A stretch of DNA of 64,000 nt from Anadara kagoshimensis (GCA_021292105.1 CM037867.1:38485771-38549770); one strand, 5' to 3'; shown: positions 11,579-22,804, counted from the first letter of the stretch. The notes: generated by a model not told the origin, from the sequence alone. Translations and numbers: made by a program.

Positions 11579-12169
11579 ACAGTACAGACCTGTCGAAAAT
11601 TTAACACTGAACAAACGAAATGGAGTCGAACTTCGGCTGCCGAGTGCCCGAGATTGAATAGCTAGTTGTTGTTGAATGTTGCCAAACGTCGCATCAGTAA
11701 TTTTTCAGCCATCTACTTTATTAATCTCTATGAATTAATTAATCTATGAACAAGTTAGTGTATGCATGCGAATTGCGAGATTGTTTTATGGTCTGTCTTG
11801 TACTAGTGCGCACTCGGGACGACTTTAAGGTGCTAACTCACCGAGTCTGTACGCCGCAGACAAGCGTACCACTCCCACGGTCATAGGTGAACCATTAATT
11901 GCCAACGGTAAGGAAAATTCACTGTCCTACATGTAGTCTGAGCAGGACTCAGAACTCACAGTGTCGAGAGACCCTGGATTCGTAGACTGACGTGTCTTAT
12001 CGATCTTATCCACCGCGGCCTCTATGAATATCTAATGGCACGTATTTGAAAAGCTGTCGAGAGAGATAGTAGCTGCCGAGATACACAGCTAACCAGGGGC
12101 GGGGATGAGCTGTAGATTGGACACTAAGTCTTTATCTTACTGTTAAACTTTCGACAGGCCTGTACTGTA
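11579..12169. mobile_element. MITE, CAGACCTGTCGAAAG family (longest simple copy)
   Basis: Its ends are ACAGTACAGACCTGTCG and CGACAGGCCTGTACTGT. The interior is a chain of CCGA/TCGG words (GTCGAACTTCGGCTGCCGAG and so on). About 240 bases at 11756-11990 (GGTCTGTCTTGTACTAG ... ACGCCGCAGACAAGCG) look like a separate repeat inside it, with a diverged relative near 30470-30540. It has no ORF. Ends next to TA suggest a Tc1/mariner-like mobiliser, which is inference. Confidence 0.75.
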
Positions 12170-12341
12170 TCTGTAACCGGCAATCGATAAATTTAATAAT
12201 ACAAATAATCGTGACAAAACAAAGATATACAATATCTTAAACAGTCGGAAATCTTGAGATATTTTGTGTCACGTGACCGTTCAAAAAGTCAAAATTTATC
12301 ATGTTTCGTGAAAACAGACGTCTAAATTACCCTATTTTAAA

Positions 12342-12560
12342 TACAGTACAGACCTGTCGAAAGTTTAACCCTGGATTAACGAATTAGCGCCGAATCGACA
12401 GTTCATCTCAGCCTCACGTAGCCTAAATCTCGGCATCTTTTTGGTAGCTGTTATCTGTATATCTGTCATTATTTATCCATATCTCGGCTACTCGCGGCAG
12501 TCGAGCTTCGGTTCTTTATCGTTAGCTTTGTGTTAAACTTTCGACAGGTCCGTACTGTAC
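12342..12560. mobile_element. MITE, CAGACCTGTCGAAAG family
   Basis: This is a complete 219-bp copy from TACAGTACAGACCTGTCG to CGACAGGTCCGTACTGTA. The interior carries GCGCCGAATCGACAG and GCAGTCGAGCTTCGG. It serves as a compact reference copy for the family. Confidence 0.8.
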
Positions 12561-12705
12561 CTGTTATACCGATAAAAGATATAGAAACGACTATTTAAGG
12601 TCTTTATTTTATCTTGAATGTAACTTGAACTGCATATTACTAGGAATAATGAGTGGTTGGTGGGAATACATGAGCCCCAAACATATCCAAATTTATATAT
12701 GTAAA

Positions 12706-12927
12706 CACAGACCTGTCGAAAGTTTAACACATGCTAACGAGTCGGAGCCGAATCGGCAGCTCAACTCAGTCAATCGTTAGCTGTATCTAGACGGTAGCCG
12801 ATATCCATCTCTCGGGAGTTTTCCGATCGCTGATTATCCAAGTTATCCATTGTAGCGCACCTGACAGCCGAATTTGTTCGTCTCATTTCCGTTAGCCAGT
12901 GTTTAACTTTCGACAGGTCTGTACTGT
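12706..12927. mobile_element. MITE, CAGACCTGTCGAAAG family
   Basis: It runs from CACAGACCTGTCGAAAG to CTTTCGACAGGTCTGTACTG and is about 220 bases long. It is the third family copy within 1.4 kb (11579, 12342, 12706), so this is a local cluster. Confidence 0.8.
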
Positions 12928-13199
12928 GTATTGTATTGTTACTTGCTGTTCATATAAAGTTGCAATTTGTGCCAGACACGTACACAATTTATAAGAATTC
13001 GTGTCCGTTAAAAACGTGACGCATGTACAGTGCCTATGTATTCATGGTGCAAGGGCAAATAAGATTCCCGCCACGCGTACGTTACGTGACGTTTTCTTGA
13101 CTCTTGGAGATTGACTGATTGAACGGTGTTTACGTGCCACTCAATGTTTGACGACAGAACAACCCTACTTTCTTCAAAGTTTAGTTAGACCCGACGAAG

Positions 13200-13375
13200 G
13201 TTTGATCGCTGACCAAAAGTGCACTTTACCAACTGATCTACCATTGTGATGTTTTGGATAGCATTGTATAATATTTCAATGGTCCTAGTTCAATCATTAA
13301 AAATAGGGTTCGAGCCCTGACCTCCCACATACGCAGCGATCAATCTGCCAACTGAGCTACTGCAACACTTGATGA
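13200..13375 (-). mobile_element. Two inverted tRNA-like SINE heads
   Basis: Read on the minus strand, GCTCAGTTGGCAGATTG with box B GGGCTCGAACCCT (13307-13370) and a second weaker GATCAGTTGGTAAAGTG (13203-13250) are SINE promoter heads without full bodies. Confidence 0.5.
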
Positions 13376-13387
13376 TCTATGGACCTC

Positions 13388-13625
13388 TGAGAGGTCATGG
13401 AACTGACACTTCAAGGAGGTTGAATGGTCTAAAACGCACGCAGCGCCTTTCGCTGAATGGGTTCGAATCCCGCTTAAGATAGATCCTTGTGCCAGGACGT
13501 TAGCTTGCTGAAGGTGGTTTTGTGCGGGTATTCCACTTTTCGCCATTGTTGAACTTACCGTCTCGATATAAGTAAAAGATTATCTTGACTTGGGGTGTAA
13601 AACTCCATTACCTCATTGCTTCACA
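13388..13625 (+). mobile_element. tRNA-SINE, family B (GGTTCGAATCCCGC ... GATAGATCC)
   Basis: A box-B-like GGGTTCGAATCCCGCTTAAG is followed by AGATCCTTGTGCCAGGAC and, at the 3' end, the shared SINE tail TCTCGATATAAG ... AAAACTCCATTAC. Family B shares this tail with the other SINEs but has a different tRNA head. Confidence 0.6.
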
Positions 13626-13977
13626 CTCCTCCACACTTAACTTAATTTTTTAGTTAGATATTGGTGGATTTACTTATTGCCAGAGGTGTCTTGTGCTACT
13701 ACAAAAGTTTAGAAAATGATTATTATCAGCACTCTGGTTTCCCCACTATACCTGCCCGCAATCTATATAAGTGAACGACTCTTGACCGGGGCGTATAAAA
13801 CCATCACTTTACTCGACTCACAGGACACACTTTCGTTTGAGATTTTTTTCAGAATTACTTTTGTTAATCCATGCATGGAATTGGTTTATTAGTATGTCAA
13901 GTCTGTCTTTTGTCTAACTTTTAATCGTTTTTTTCGATCAGTCATGACGACTCTGTTGAAAACCAGTCTGATCGGAT

Positions 13978-14196
13978 AGGTAAACAACATTCACCTGTCC
14001 GCGTGACCTTTCATCAGGAATATTCACATATGCTGATCCACCGTATTTTCGCGATTTATAGTTAATATGCACGTCTAAACAAAGCATGTTTCACGTGTTG
14101 TAGCCAAAATAAACACATGCGTGCCATATAAATGTATAGGTCTATAATGGATTTAAATTAAAGGTCAACCGGACAGGTCAATTTTGTTAGCCTATA
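13978..14196. mobile_element. MITE, GGTAAACAACATTCACCTG ends
   Basis: The left end reads GGTAAACAACATTCACCTGT and CCGCGTGACCTTTCATC. The right end is its diverged inverse (AAGGTCAACCGGACAGGTCA ... TTTTGTTAGCC). A fuller relative lies at 56174-56400 and a left-end fragment at 36934. Confidence 0.65.
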
Positions 14197-15473
14197 ACGG
14201 TTCAATGAAATGGGACACAATAGGGTTATTACCGTCTAACAGCAAGGTAATAATTTGATAATTTTTCTTGGACCGTTAACTCTGTCTGGGCCTGATATGT
14301 TGGATTGTGGGCCCATATGGTCAATTGATATTGAAGAATTTTTAATTTTCTTTCTTTTCCTTTTTTTTTTTTTTAATTTTCTTTCCGGCTTTTCCTTTTT
14401 TTTTAATTTTCTTTCTTTAAGATTAATAAAATAATTCATAATCGATTTTACATAGATATATATTAGCTATAATTAAAGATATTATTTCCTGGGCCCTTTG
14501 TTATCTTATTTTTTCTCAATTTAAAGTTATTCCAACATTTCATTCTAAAAAGGCTTTATATTGATAGACAACAAAATTAAAAGGAGAGATTTCCTGTGTA
14601 ACCCCCCCCCCCGCGCCACACACACACACACACACCACCACCACCACCACCACCACTCCTCTCTCTCTCTCTTCCCCCCCCCCCCACACACACACACTAA
14701 AAATTTAATCGAATAAAAGAAATGACAAAATCCAGGCATTTGGAACATTTCTGTAAAAAAAATTCATTCAAAAAATACTACTTTAATGGAGGGCGGGGAT
14801 ATAAGAAGACAGTCTTACCAATTAAAATTTCCAAGACTGACTTATAATTATAAATTAAAATAAAATTTGTATAATTACATACATTGAATAATTACATACA
14901 TGTCTACATGTTTATATTTTAATTCTGTATTACAGGGGGTTAAATATAATTAAAAATTCTCAAAAATGTATTATTTTTATCACAAGGTTTTAGGAACCCT
15001 GTACTTCTTTTTAAAATTAAAGTAGGTTATGTAACAAACAAATCGCTATTGGCTAGATAACTATACCGCAAAAATAAGACTTATCTAGATATGTTTGGAA
15101 ATTATTGATAAGGTTAAAAGAATGTTTACCCTTTGTGTTTAAATCCTGTTTGAGCCCCCTGGTGACGTTTATTTATATTGGTGTTGATAGAAAATGAACT
15201 ATTGTATATACGTAGCCGATTCGATCTTGCATACCTGAAGAATTACATTTTAAATAGGGTGAGGTGTGTAGGCTTTCAATAAAGGAGAAGTGTTATTTAT
15301 AAAGTGAACAGCGATATTTGTGTGATAATTTGATAATTTTTAGTGGAATTATGTCATGTTTATGTCATGTTTGACGTGTAAAGTCAAGACGAGACTTTAA
15401 AACAAAAGGAGAAGTTTAAACACGTTTTATTCATTTTAATATTCAGGATATTTTTATTCATTTGGAGGTTAAA
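14197..15473. other. 5' flank of the PTB gene with low-complexity blocks
   Basis: T-rich tracts occur at about 14345-14420. A compound microsatellite at 14599-14697 runs C-run, (CA)n, (CCA)n, (CT)n, C-run, (CA)n. TTTTAATATTCAG/GATA just before the PTB start (about 15445) would make a splice acceptor for an upstream 5'UTR exon. I identified no other gene here. Confidence 0.45.
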
Positions 15474-16505
15474 ATGTCCGGAGCAGACGACAACGGATCT
15501 ATGTCGTCTGGAACTGGTTCTAGTACGGCTAATGAAATTATTGTGGATCATGACGATCAAAATATCCCAGCGGATTTAGAATCGGAATTTAAGGAAGTGA
15601 TAGGACGTTTGGATAATGTGCAGTTAGAACCAGACCATGAAATGTCTGAAATACAAAATGAGGATATGGATGATTCCTGTAACGACACGCCGGAAACGGA
15701 ATCGATTGGTGCTGTGTCGTCTGCTGGAAGTGATCAGGAAAACCAGTCCGAAAATCAAACAAATGAAGAAAAATCAAACGATACCGGAAAATCACCCGAA
15801 ATAAAAAAGGACAAAGTCAAACGTGCAAGTAAGATATCAAAAGCAGGTAGCTCTGTATTTAACAGATTAAAAAAATTGACAAAATTTGATAAACAGAAAT
15901 CGCCAAATAAAAAAGATCGGGTTCCGTGTCCGCAACAGCTGAAAGAAAAAGCACCGAATTTGAAAGACATTAAAGTTGATAGGCTTCCTCAATATTTTGT
16001 TGCGAAGTATTTGGGTAAGAGTGAAGTTCCTGGGGTGTTCGGACTCCATCATGTGAGGAAACCGGTTGACGAACTTGTTGGTAAAGTGAAAAATTCACTT
16101 TTAGCTAACGAAACTGTTGAGCTTCCACTAGTGTATATCGTTGTGTCCGCTAAAGGACTGGATATTCGCGAACACACGAATAACCATATCAAAGACAAGG
16201 TCATCCCAGGACTAATTCCAATAGACTTTATTTCTTATGGTGTTCAGGACATGAAATATTGGAGGGTGTTTACTTTTATTGTGGTTAACGAAATTTCGTC
16301 ACGGACAAAACAACTTGAATGTCATGCATATCTATGTGATTCTACAATAAATGCGCGCAGAATGGCTCTAGCACTTGGAGCCTCGTTTTCAGTGTACAAG
16401 CGGAAGTTAAGCGCCCAAGGAAAAGCTCACAATTTTCAAGTGGAATTAAGACCACCGGATGAGCTTGCAGAGGCTTATGGGAAGGAAGAAGATTGTGAAG
16501 CCTAA
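15474..16505 (+). CDS. PTB/PID-domain adaptor protein
   Basis: This is an intact 343-residue single-exon frame. Residues 1-105 are acidic and Ser/Asp/Glu/Asn-rich and probably disordered. Residues 110-155 are basic (KKDKVKRASKISK, RLKKLTKFDKQKS) and may bind membrane or nucleic acid. A PTB/PID fold follows at about 171-311. It opens LPQYFVAKYLGK (strand 1), continues GVFGLHHVRKPVDELVGKVK (helix 1) and VVSAKGLDI, and ends in the helix LECHAYLCDSTINARRMALA, GASFSVYKR. PTB proteins bind NPxY-type or phosphoinositide ligands in receptor signalling and endocytosis. I could not assign it to Dab, GULP, Numb or FAM43. I use ATG 15474; an in-frame TTG at 15462 is disregarded. A possible acceptor at 15445 suggests a 5'UTR intron. 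AATAAA follows 27 bases after the stop. Confidence 0.85.
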   Translation: MSGADDNGSMSSGTGSSTANEIIVDHDDQNIPADLESEFKEVIGRLDNVQLEPDHEMSEIQNEDMDDSCNDTPETESIGAVSSAGSDQENQSENQTNEEKSNDTGKSPEIKKDKVKRASKISKAGSSVFNRLKKLTKFDKQKSPNKKDRVPCPQQLKEKAPNLKDIKVDRLPQYFVAKYLGKSEVPGVFGLHHVRKPVDELVGKVKNSLLANETVELPLVYIVVSAKGLDIREHTNNHIKDKVIPGLIPIDFISYGVQDMKYWRVFTFIVVNEISSRTKQLECHAYLCDSTINARRMALALGASFSVYKRKLSAQGKAHNFQVELRPPDELAEAYGKEEDCEA

Positions 16506-16531
16506 ACACCACGTTGTTCATCAGGTTAATT

Positions 16532-16537
16532 AATAAA
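16532..16537 (+). terminator. Possible poly(A) signal of the PTB gene
   Basis: AATAAA lies 26 bases past the stop codon. This is unusually close, so a downstream signal in the tandem region that follows may be used instead. Confidence 0.35.
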
Positions 16538-16559
16538 TTATTTTCTTATGGGAAAAACT

Positions 16560-17260
16560 GTCATAATGGAGAGATGTCTGCCACGCTAACCCAAGTTTAC
16601 ACCGAGTAAATTCCCTTTGTTTCACTTAAGGCTACATAGGATTTTATCATGTTGGACCAAGCAAATTGACGACAAAACTGCCACAACATGCTGAATTGAC
16701 ACTTTACTCCGAGTTAACTCCCTTTGTGTTTCATTTTCATTCATTACATGCCATTTTAGTATAATACCAAACGATTTGGCACCAATTTATGCCGAGTTAT
16801 TGCTCCTTGTTTTAATTAAACGAAACATTCGCTTTTGTGAACCAGTAATGTTGGAACAAGTGGTTTGAGACTACAATATACAGAGTTATCTCCCTTGTTT
16901 TCACACAAAACGAAGCTTTCAGTGTTGTGAACCACTTATGTTGGAATAAGTGATTTGGTACCGCAATATACCGAGTTATTTCCCGTGTTTCGCTAAACGA
17001 AACATTTAGTTCTGGATTACTGTGTGTGACACAAGGACACATTCGGTACATATACTTTATGGTGTTGAACCAAGTGATTTGGCAACCCTATATAAAGTTA
17101 TCTCCCTTTGCTTTCAAACAAAACGAAACATTCGGTTTTGGATTTTCATGTGTGACGCAACCAGTATATAAATTTATAATGTTGAACCAAGTGATTTGAT
17201 CCCATAATATACCGAGTTATATCCTATTGTTCATTCGGTTTTGGAGATAACGTGTGACGC
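16560..17260 (+). repeat. Imperfect tandem repeat with GAGTTATCTCCCTTTG motif
   Basis: About seven diverged units of 90-120 bases are present. Each contains variants of CCGAGTTATCTCCCTTTG, AAACGAAACATTCGG, TGTTGAACCAAGTGATTTGG and GTGTGACGCA. It begins some 60 bases after the PTB stop, so it may be partly in that gene's 3'UTR. (AT)n runs follow at 17260-17335. Confidence 0.65.
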
Positions 17261-17449
17261 ATATATATATATATAAAACTGTGGTCATGGGCATTATATA
17301 ATATATGTAGGACCAGGGATATATATATATATAACTAATTATTTATCTTGCCAGTATTTTTACATGTTATCCAGGTTTTTTTTAATCATGTACAGTGTTC
17401 AATCCAGAACTTTTCAAATGAAAGACATTGAATTACATGTATGTTGTAA

Positions 17450-17860
17450 TGGTCCCTGTTTTTCCAAGTCATTTGGGTCAGATGAGTCATGATCCCTGTT
17501 TCAAGGCCTGGACCAAGATGACCCCTACATGATCCCTGTTATTTTTCAAGACCTGGGACAAGATGAACCCACATGGCTCATGTTTTCTTCAAAGGCTAGG
17601 CCAAGATGACCCCACCTGCTTCCTGTATTTCCAAAGGCTAGGCCAAGATGACCCTACCTCACCCCTGTTTTTATCAGGGCCTGGAACAAGATGATCCCAC
17701 ATGTCCCCCGTTTTTTCAAGGTCTGGGCCAAGATGACCCCACACGACACCTATTTTCAAGACCTGGGTCAAGATGACCCCACCTGGTTCCTCTTTTTTCA
17801 AAACCTAGATCAAGATGACCACGCCTGGTCCCTGTTTTTTTTTCAAGGCATGGGTCCACC
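17450..17860 (+). repeat. Minisatellite, ~58-bp units
   Basis: About seven units follow the pattern CAAGATGACCCCACCTG, CCCTGTTTTTTCAAG, CCTGGGCCAAG. Open frames crossing it on both strands are produced by the repeat length and are not genes. Confidence 0.75.
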
Positions 17861-17995
17861 GAGTGTCATATCTGGATTGAACACGGCATGTACAGGGTCT
17901 TTACATGAGTAGTCAAATCAAAATCAAGTGTTAGAGCTGTAAACTTTTAAGATGTAATAGACTTTTTAATGTATTTTTAAAGTGTAGTATATATA

Positions 17996-18230
17996 TGCCT
18001 GTCGGAAGATTAACACTGAGGTAACAAAAAGAACTCTTTTCTGCTGCCGAAAAGCCGAGATATTTACTGCTAGTGACCAAAAAGCTTCCGATAGATACAT
18101 GTGTAGATAGATAGTTATTGGTTATTGCTGGAAAAGGTGTCGAGATATTGTAGATTACGAAGGGCTGAGGCGAACTGTTGATTGGGTACTTATTCGTTAT
18201 CTTAGTGTTAAACTTACGACAGGTCTGTAC
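17996..18230. mobile_element. MITE, CAGACCTGTCGAAAG family
   Basis: The left end is diverged (GCCTGTCGGAAGATTAACAC). The right end GTGTTAAACTTACGACAGG with TCTGTAC is better kept. The internal words GCCGAAAAGCCGAG and GTCGAGATATTG mark the family. Confidence 0.7.
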
Positions 18231-18515
18231 TTGTGTTTGAACATATTACCATCTTTATTTGTTATAGAACTCATGACGTTGAATATTTTTATATGTTTTG
18301 ATGAAAAATTCATACTTCAATAAAATGCATACACCCAACATTTGACTGATCAGTTTGTACCTAACGCCCGATACAACGGGAAGGCATTTTAAGTATTGCC
18401 GAGTCCCTTTTCGGATCTGATTCTGTTCTCGTCGTATTTCGAAAACGAGGAATATTTGATGAAAATTTTAAGAGCACTTTAAAATAGTAAAAGTAATATA
18501 AGATAATCATTTTAA

Positions 18516-18775
18516 AAAATGGACCCGATTTCAAATCATTACTCAACTAAAATTTGCCTTAACTTAATTCTGACAAATTTTGACACTATTCTTATAATAA
18601 TAAAAATCAACAAAATTGGGATATAGATGTAATAAGCTTCTAGAGTGAGCTTTAAAATGGCACCTAAGAGTAAAACCCATGAATATCTTGAAACTAAACA
18701 AGATTATCCAGTCTTCAAGTTTGTTAGATTTAAGTTAAGGAAAAGGTTAGTTTAGAAATGAATGTCAAACTGGGA
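18516..18775. mobile_element. Old palindromic MITE (TTAGCTAAG family relative)
   Basis: The arms TTTCAAATCATTACTCAACT and AGTTTAGAAATGAATGTCAAA, with inner AAATTTGCCTTAACTTAA / GATTTAAGTTAAGGAAAA, echo the well-kept copy at 33116-33365. This copy is much more diverged. Confidence 0.45.
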
Positions 18776-18780
18776 CCTTA

Positions 18781-19165
18781 CCAAAAATTGTGGACTTTCA
18801 CCAGGGAAAGGAGGCTGTGTCGTCCAGAAAGGTAAAAACACCTCCTGTCTTAGCTAGATACACCTGTCACGTGTGAAATCAAACTTGAGTTGAATATAAA
18901 TTATTGTTTAAAGCCGCACTAATTCACATTCAGTTCAAGTTTGATTTCACAAGTGACACGAAATCAAACTTGAGATGGACCTCTTTGATAAAATAAAATG
19001 ACCATTGGTGAAACTGGGGCCTGACTAAAAACTGTGGACTTTCACCAGGGAAAGGAGGCTGTGTCGTCCAGAAATTAAAGGTAAAAACACCTTCTGTCTA
19101 GCTAGATACACCCGTCACGTGTGAAATCAAACTTGAATGGAACCTCTTTGATAAAATAAAATGAC
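18781..19165. repeat. Direct duplication of a ~110-bp block
   Basis: GTGGACTTTCACCAGGG ... GCTGTGTCGTCCAGAA ... GTCACGTGTGAAATCAAACT occurs at 18790-18893 and again at 19030-19135 in the same orientation. GACCTCTTTGATAAAATAAA occurs in the spacer and again after the second copy. The block resembles the GTAGCTAGCTAAACAGG dispersed family read in the other direction. Confidence 0.65.
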
Positions 19166-19277
19166 AATTGGTTCTTGTACATTCGGAAAGTTTGCTAAAA
19201 TGCTTTAGGCATTCGTAACGGTGCCTATTTTAGGCCCAAAATTAGGCGGATTGGCATCCACCACGTTTTCATTACAG

Positions 19278-19389
19278 TGTCATATTATAAAGTTTTTACA
19301 TATAAGTATCTGAATTAAATGTTTTTAAAAAAGTTGGTATATCATAATTTGTTTAATATTCAGAAAACTAAAAAAAATCTAATATGACA
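19278..19389. mobile_element. Hairpin micro-MITE, TGTCATAT ends
   Basis: It runs from TGTCATATTATAAAG to CTAATATGACA. The outer bases pair as an inverted repeat around an AT-rich centre with TCTGAATTAAATG / TTTAATATTCAGA inside. It belongs to a family of about 60-110-bp hairpins. Confidence 0.55.
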
Positions 19390-19469
19390 TCAGGAATAGG
19401 AATTCGAAATTATGAATCAAAATAAAACACGTTGTCTACGATGTTTATGATTAATCGTAAAATTAAATA

Positions 19470-19532
19470 ACATGGATGTTTTTTAAAACCTGTCATTGCT
19501 GAGAAATTTCAGTTACCTACTTTTTTATTTTT

Positions 19533-19574
<42 letters not shown>

Positions 19575-19725
19575 CTTTCTAGAAAATTCGAAAACGCCAC
19601 CCGTGGATGTTTTTTGAAAACTGTCATCGCTGAGGAATTTCAGTTACCTACTTTTTTATTTTTTATTATTTATTTATTTTTTTATATTATTTAATCTTTC
19701 TGGAAAATTCGAAAACACCACCTGG
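19470..19725. repeat. Tandem duplication of a ~130-bp AT-rich block
   Basis: ATGGATGTTTTTT, CTGTCAT.GCTGA, AATTTCAGTTACCTAC, (TTTA)n and GAAAATTCGAAAAC occur in the same order at 19472-19601 and 19602-19722. They differ mainly in (TTTA)n length. I see nothing in 19726-20329. Confidence 0.7.
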
Positions 19726-20329
19726 CATTAAAAGATAATTTCAAAATTTCATTTTGTTCTTACTGAAAAGAACCCCTGTTTACTTTTAAAAAGGAGGAAA
19801 CCGTTCTAATCCCATTTTATAATCCGTTTCCGATGAAATGTACATGACACATCCTCCCATGCCGTATTGAACACCTACTACAAAAATATATATTTCAGTC
19901 ACCAACGCATTAAAAACTACTTCACATTTTATGTAAACTTTTCATCCCGTTTAAAAATTTAAAACCTTCTTTTGTTCAAGATTTATTAACGGTGAATGGA
20001 CATCGGTATTAAGTATGAGCAATTCAGTTTTAAATCGTGCGGTATACACTTTGTTAAATTACAGATCGTTTTCCTAAGCTTGAATTATATGGTTGTTGTA
20101 TGGTTTGTTGGCCATGTATTGAGAAAATAACATTTTTAAGGATGTTCAGGTATTATTAAAATAGTCAACTATGCAACGTTGTTGTCATCTAGATCTTTTG
20201 TTTCATTATCTAGTTTTAAAATTCCTGAGTGCAATCGAGCCGGGGTAATTGTGTTTTTTTTTCTAAGTCGAAAGCCTTTACTTTGAACGAGTTAGTCCTG
20301 AGATAGCAGAAGTAACCGGAATACCAGGA

Positions 20330-20465
20330 GAAATCAATCGGCAAGCAAACTGACAAACTTTCTCAAATTATAGGATCTGTCCTCGGCGGGCGGATTCGAA
20401 CCTAAGCGGTTAGAGCTGTGATCCCGAAGCGTGATTATTAGACCACTCGGCAACACAGGGCCATA
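20330..20465 (-). mobile_element. tRNA-SINE family B fragment
   Basis: On the minus strand the head carries GAGTGGTCTAATAATCACG and the box B GGTTCGAATCCGCC, followed by AGGATCCTATAATTTGAG-like sequence. The usual tail is missing. Confidence 0.55.
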
Positions 20466-20581
20466 TTATAACACTTCGGTTTAAAAGTACCTTTCTGCGA
20501 GATATTTGTACCTTTTACAAGTTTGTTTTTGTGTCCATGGACCAGGACCCGGTTTCACCATCATTCAGTGATTAAGATTTA

Positions 20582-20687
20582 TGTCACATTACAAAATTTG
20601 TGAATGAAATAGTAAAAAAAAAATTAATATTACAAATAAATTTTTGAATATTTCATTCAGAAAATTCGAAAATTTATAATATGACAT
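20582..20687. mobile_element. Hairpin micro-MITE, TGTCACAT ends
   Basis: The left arm TGTCACATTACAAAATTTG, GAATGAAATA pairs with the right arm TATTTCATTC ... AATTTATAATATGACA. It is about 106 bases long. Confidence 0.55.
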
Positions 20688-20997
20688 TTTATTTAACTCC
20701 TGAAATTGTTTTTCTGAAACAGATATTGTTAATCGGGTTTTGGAAGTTAGTCATTCACAAAATAGTAATAAAAGGGTCGTATGAGATAAATGATCTCAAA
20801 TGTAAAATTGTGAAATTTGAACCATGCTTGCCTGACCTAGATATGGGCCGGGAACATAATGAATACCCAGTCTTCTTCCACACTATAAATTTTATCTATT
20901 TTTATTTGTGTCGGGTATATAATGGATATCATATTTCAATCTAAAGAAAGCAACCGATGATATTATTTTGTAGTAGCACCCTAACCTCTAGAAAATG

Positions 20998-21208
20998 TAC
21001 AGAGACGTCGAAAGTTTAACACGAGATTACAAACTACTAGTAGTGCATCTCGGTAGCAACATTTATGTCTCGACCATTTTTTGGCAGCTTTTCGGTATGC
21101 TTATCTCGACTGCGTTTCAGGCACTAGCTATCCATGTCTTGGTCACTCAACAAGCCTAGCGTCGACTTCTTTTCGTTAACTCGATGTTAAATTTTAACAG
21201 GTCTGTAC
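20998..21208. mobile_element. MITE, CAGACCTGTCGAAAG family
   Basis: It runs from TACAGAGACGTCGAAAG to TTAACAGGTCTGTACTT, with CGACTTCTTTTCGTTAACTC next to the right end. A further partial copy (GACCGAGGTAACGAAAAG ... GAAGCTCGGCTGTC) follows at 21225-21290. Confidence 0.7.
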
Positions 21209-21284
21209 TTTAGCTCCAATTACACGTAGAGCAACTGCCCAATGTAAGACCGAGGTAACGAAAAGAAGCCGAAGCTCGGCTGTC

Positions 21285-21710
21285 AAGGGCGTAGCTGAGC
21301 ATCACATGCAACCGTGCGTAAGTTCATTTTGTCAAATACCATATTTAAAAATGTTAAAAATAATTATATGACAGCTATATTTTAAAACTTGAAAGCAATA
21401 CAAAATTTAACCCTCGAAACTGAAACTATCATAATGAACAAGACGATGCATATGAATCGATGTACAATTCAGTCACCGGGTCGTTTGAATTTCGTTTTGA
21501 AGTTTAGACGAAAAATTCAAGTTGAAGATAAGTGTCGAAATTCATGAAAAACGCACCATTATTGTTGTAATTTTTCAAAATATCCTGGGGGAGCATGCCC
21601 CCAAACCCCCTAGAAAAACGGCGCATTTTTCACGTTCACAGTGCGTATTTTACCAACATGCTCAGCTACGCTCCCTGGCTGTTGAGTGGCCAAGACGTTG
21701 CTAATTAGAA
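21285..21710 (+). repeat. Dispersed repeat containing GGGGGAGCATGCCCCC
   Basis: It matches 37065-37455 in inverted orientation across nearly its whole length: GCGTAGCTGA, AATACCATATTTAAAAATG, ATAATTATATGACAGCTA, AACTGAAACTATCATAATG, GGGGGAGCATGCC and CACGTTCACAGTG. No protein is encoded in either copy. Confidence 0.7.
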
Positions 21711-22741
21711 AAAAATGAAAAGATGCAGAGATAGCAGCATCCGCAAATCTGTAGAAATAACAAAGGAGGTGGGGGGGGTGCCGATAAGAGCTGCTAGTTT
21801 TTTTTTCTCCAAACATTTGCAGATATTGATCAATAGTTACAAAAACGTTTTGAGTTTCGTTCCAGTATAATGATTTTTTAATAAAATTATGGTTGACCTA
21901 AACGTTAAGTCATGGACTTGGATATGTTTTAAAATAGAATTTACCCGACTTTTTTAAAATTCTTAGAGATATTAGCTAAAATTTTGAATGCAAATCAAAC
22001 ATCATATAGAATATGAAATTGTTAAATTTACGACAGGCTGTACCTTAGGGATCCCCCGAATATCAGATATCCATTACTAGAAGATAAGATTTTTTTTTCA
22101 AAAACCGTCGGACTTGGCTAAGTAAAAACTGTTTATTTTTCATTTCACATATGTCAAGTAGTGTACATGGCATTATAGCCAGCCATTGTATGGTAAATGT
22201 TTATCTTTTGTGGTGATGGTAATTGTATACAGACCTGTTTATTTTGTGTCATTGGTATTGGACAAGACAAATATTTGCCTTAAAGACAAATAATGCCCTG
22301 AAGGTTGTAAGTAAAGTGTTAAGAATGTTGTGTCTTGTTTTGATCTTTGTCTATAATGAATTACAGAATATTACGAACTGAAATGCAATATCTCGATCAG
22401 GAATTTTATTTATTTTTTCGAAAATGACGAGCTTTTATTTATAAATATAAATAGCACTGAAATGCTATGTCTCACAAACCGAGATTAAGTTTCTAAGCCA
22501 GAAAACACAATTTTCCAAACTTAATTTTTAAAAATATTTTTTCAAGTTTTTTTTTTTTTGTTAAAAGGGAGTACTAGTATTTTGCTGTTAAGTGCTTTCA
22601 AAAATAAATGTATAGACTGTACATATTGCGTGATTGATTGAATGAGGCTTTTATCGTCATGTTAAGAATATTTCATTTATATCCAGATGTCATCAGCTAT
22701 AGATGAATTGGCAGAATATTTTATCTTTGCAGTGTGCTTAG
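21711..22741. other. Intergenic, nothing recognised
   Basis: It is AT-rich with short T-runs. A lone MITE end (TTGTTAAATTTACGACAGGC, about 22020) is the only hint of an element. Confidence 0.4.
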
Positions 22742-22804
22742 TGTCATATACAATTTTTTGAATGTATTTTATGATTAAAAAAATTCAAAAAATGGTATAT
22801 GACA
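22742..22804. mobile_element. Hairpin micro-MITE, TGTCATATAC ends
   Basis: TGTCATATACAATTTTTTGAA pairs with TTCAAAAAATGGTATATGACA across a short AT loop. It is 63 bases long and is nearly the same sequence as 59307-59365. Confidence 0.75.

Noticed and set aside
14236-14439. Lysine-rich open frame
   Set aside because: It is a translation of T/A-rich low-complexity sequence.
15589-16052. Antisense open frames over the PTB gene
   Set aside because: They are shadows of the well-supported plus-strand coding frame.
17589-17912. Overlapping open frames on both strands
   Set aside because: Both come from the ~58-bp minisatellite.
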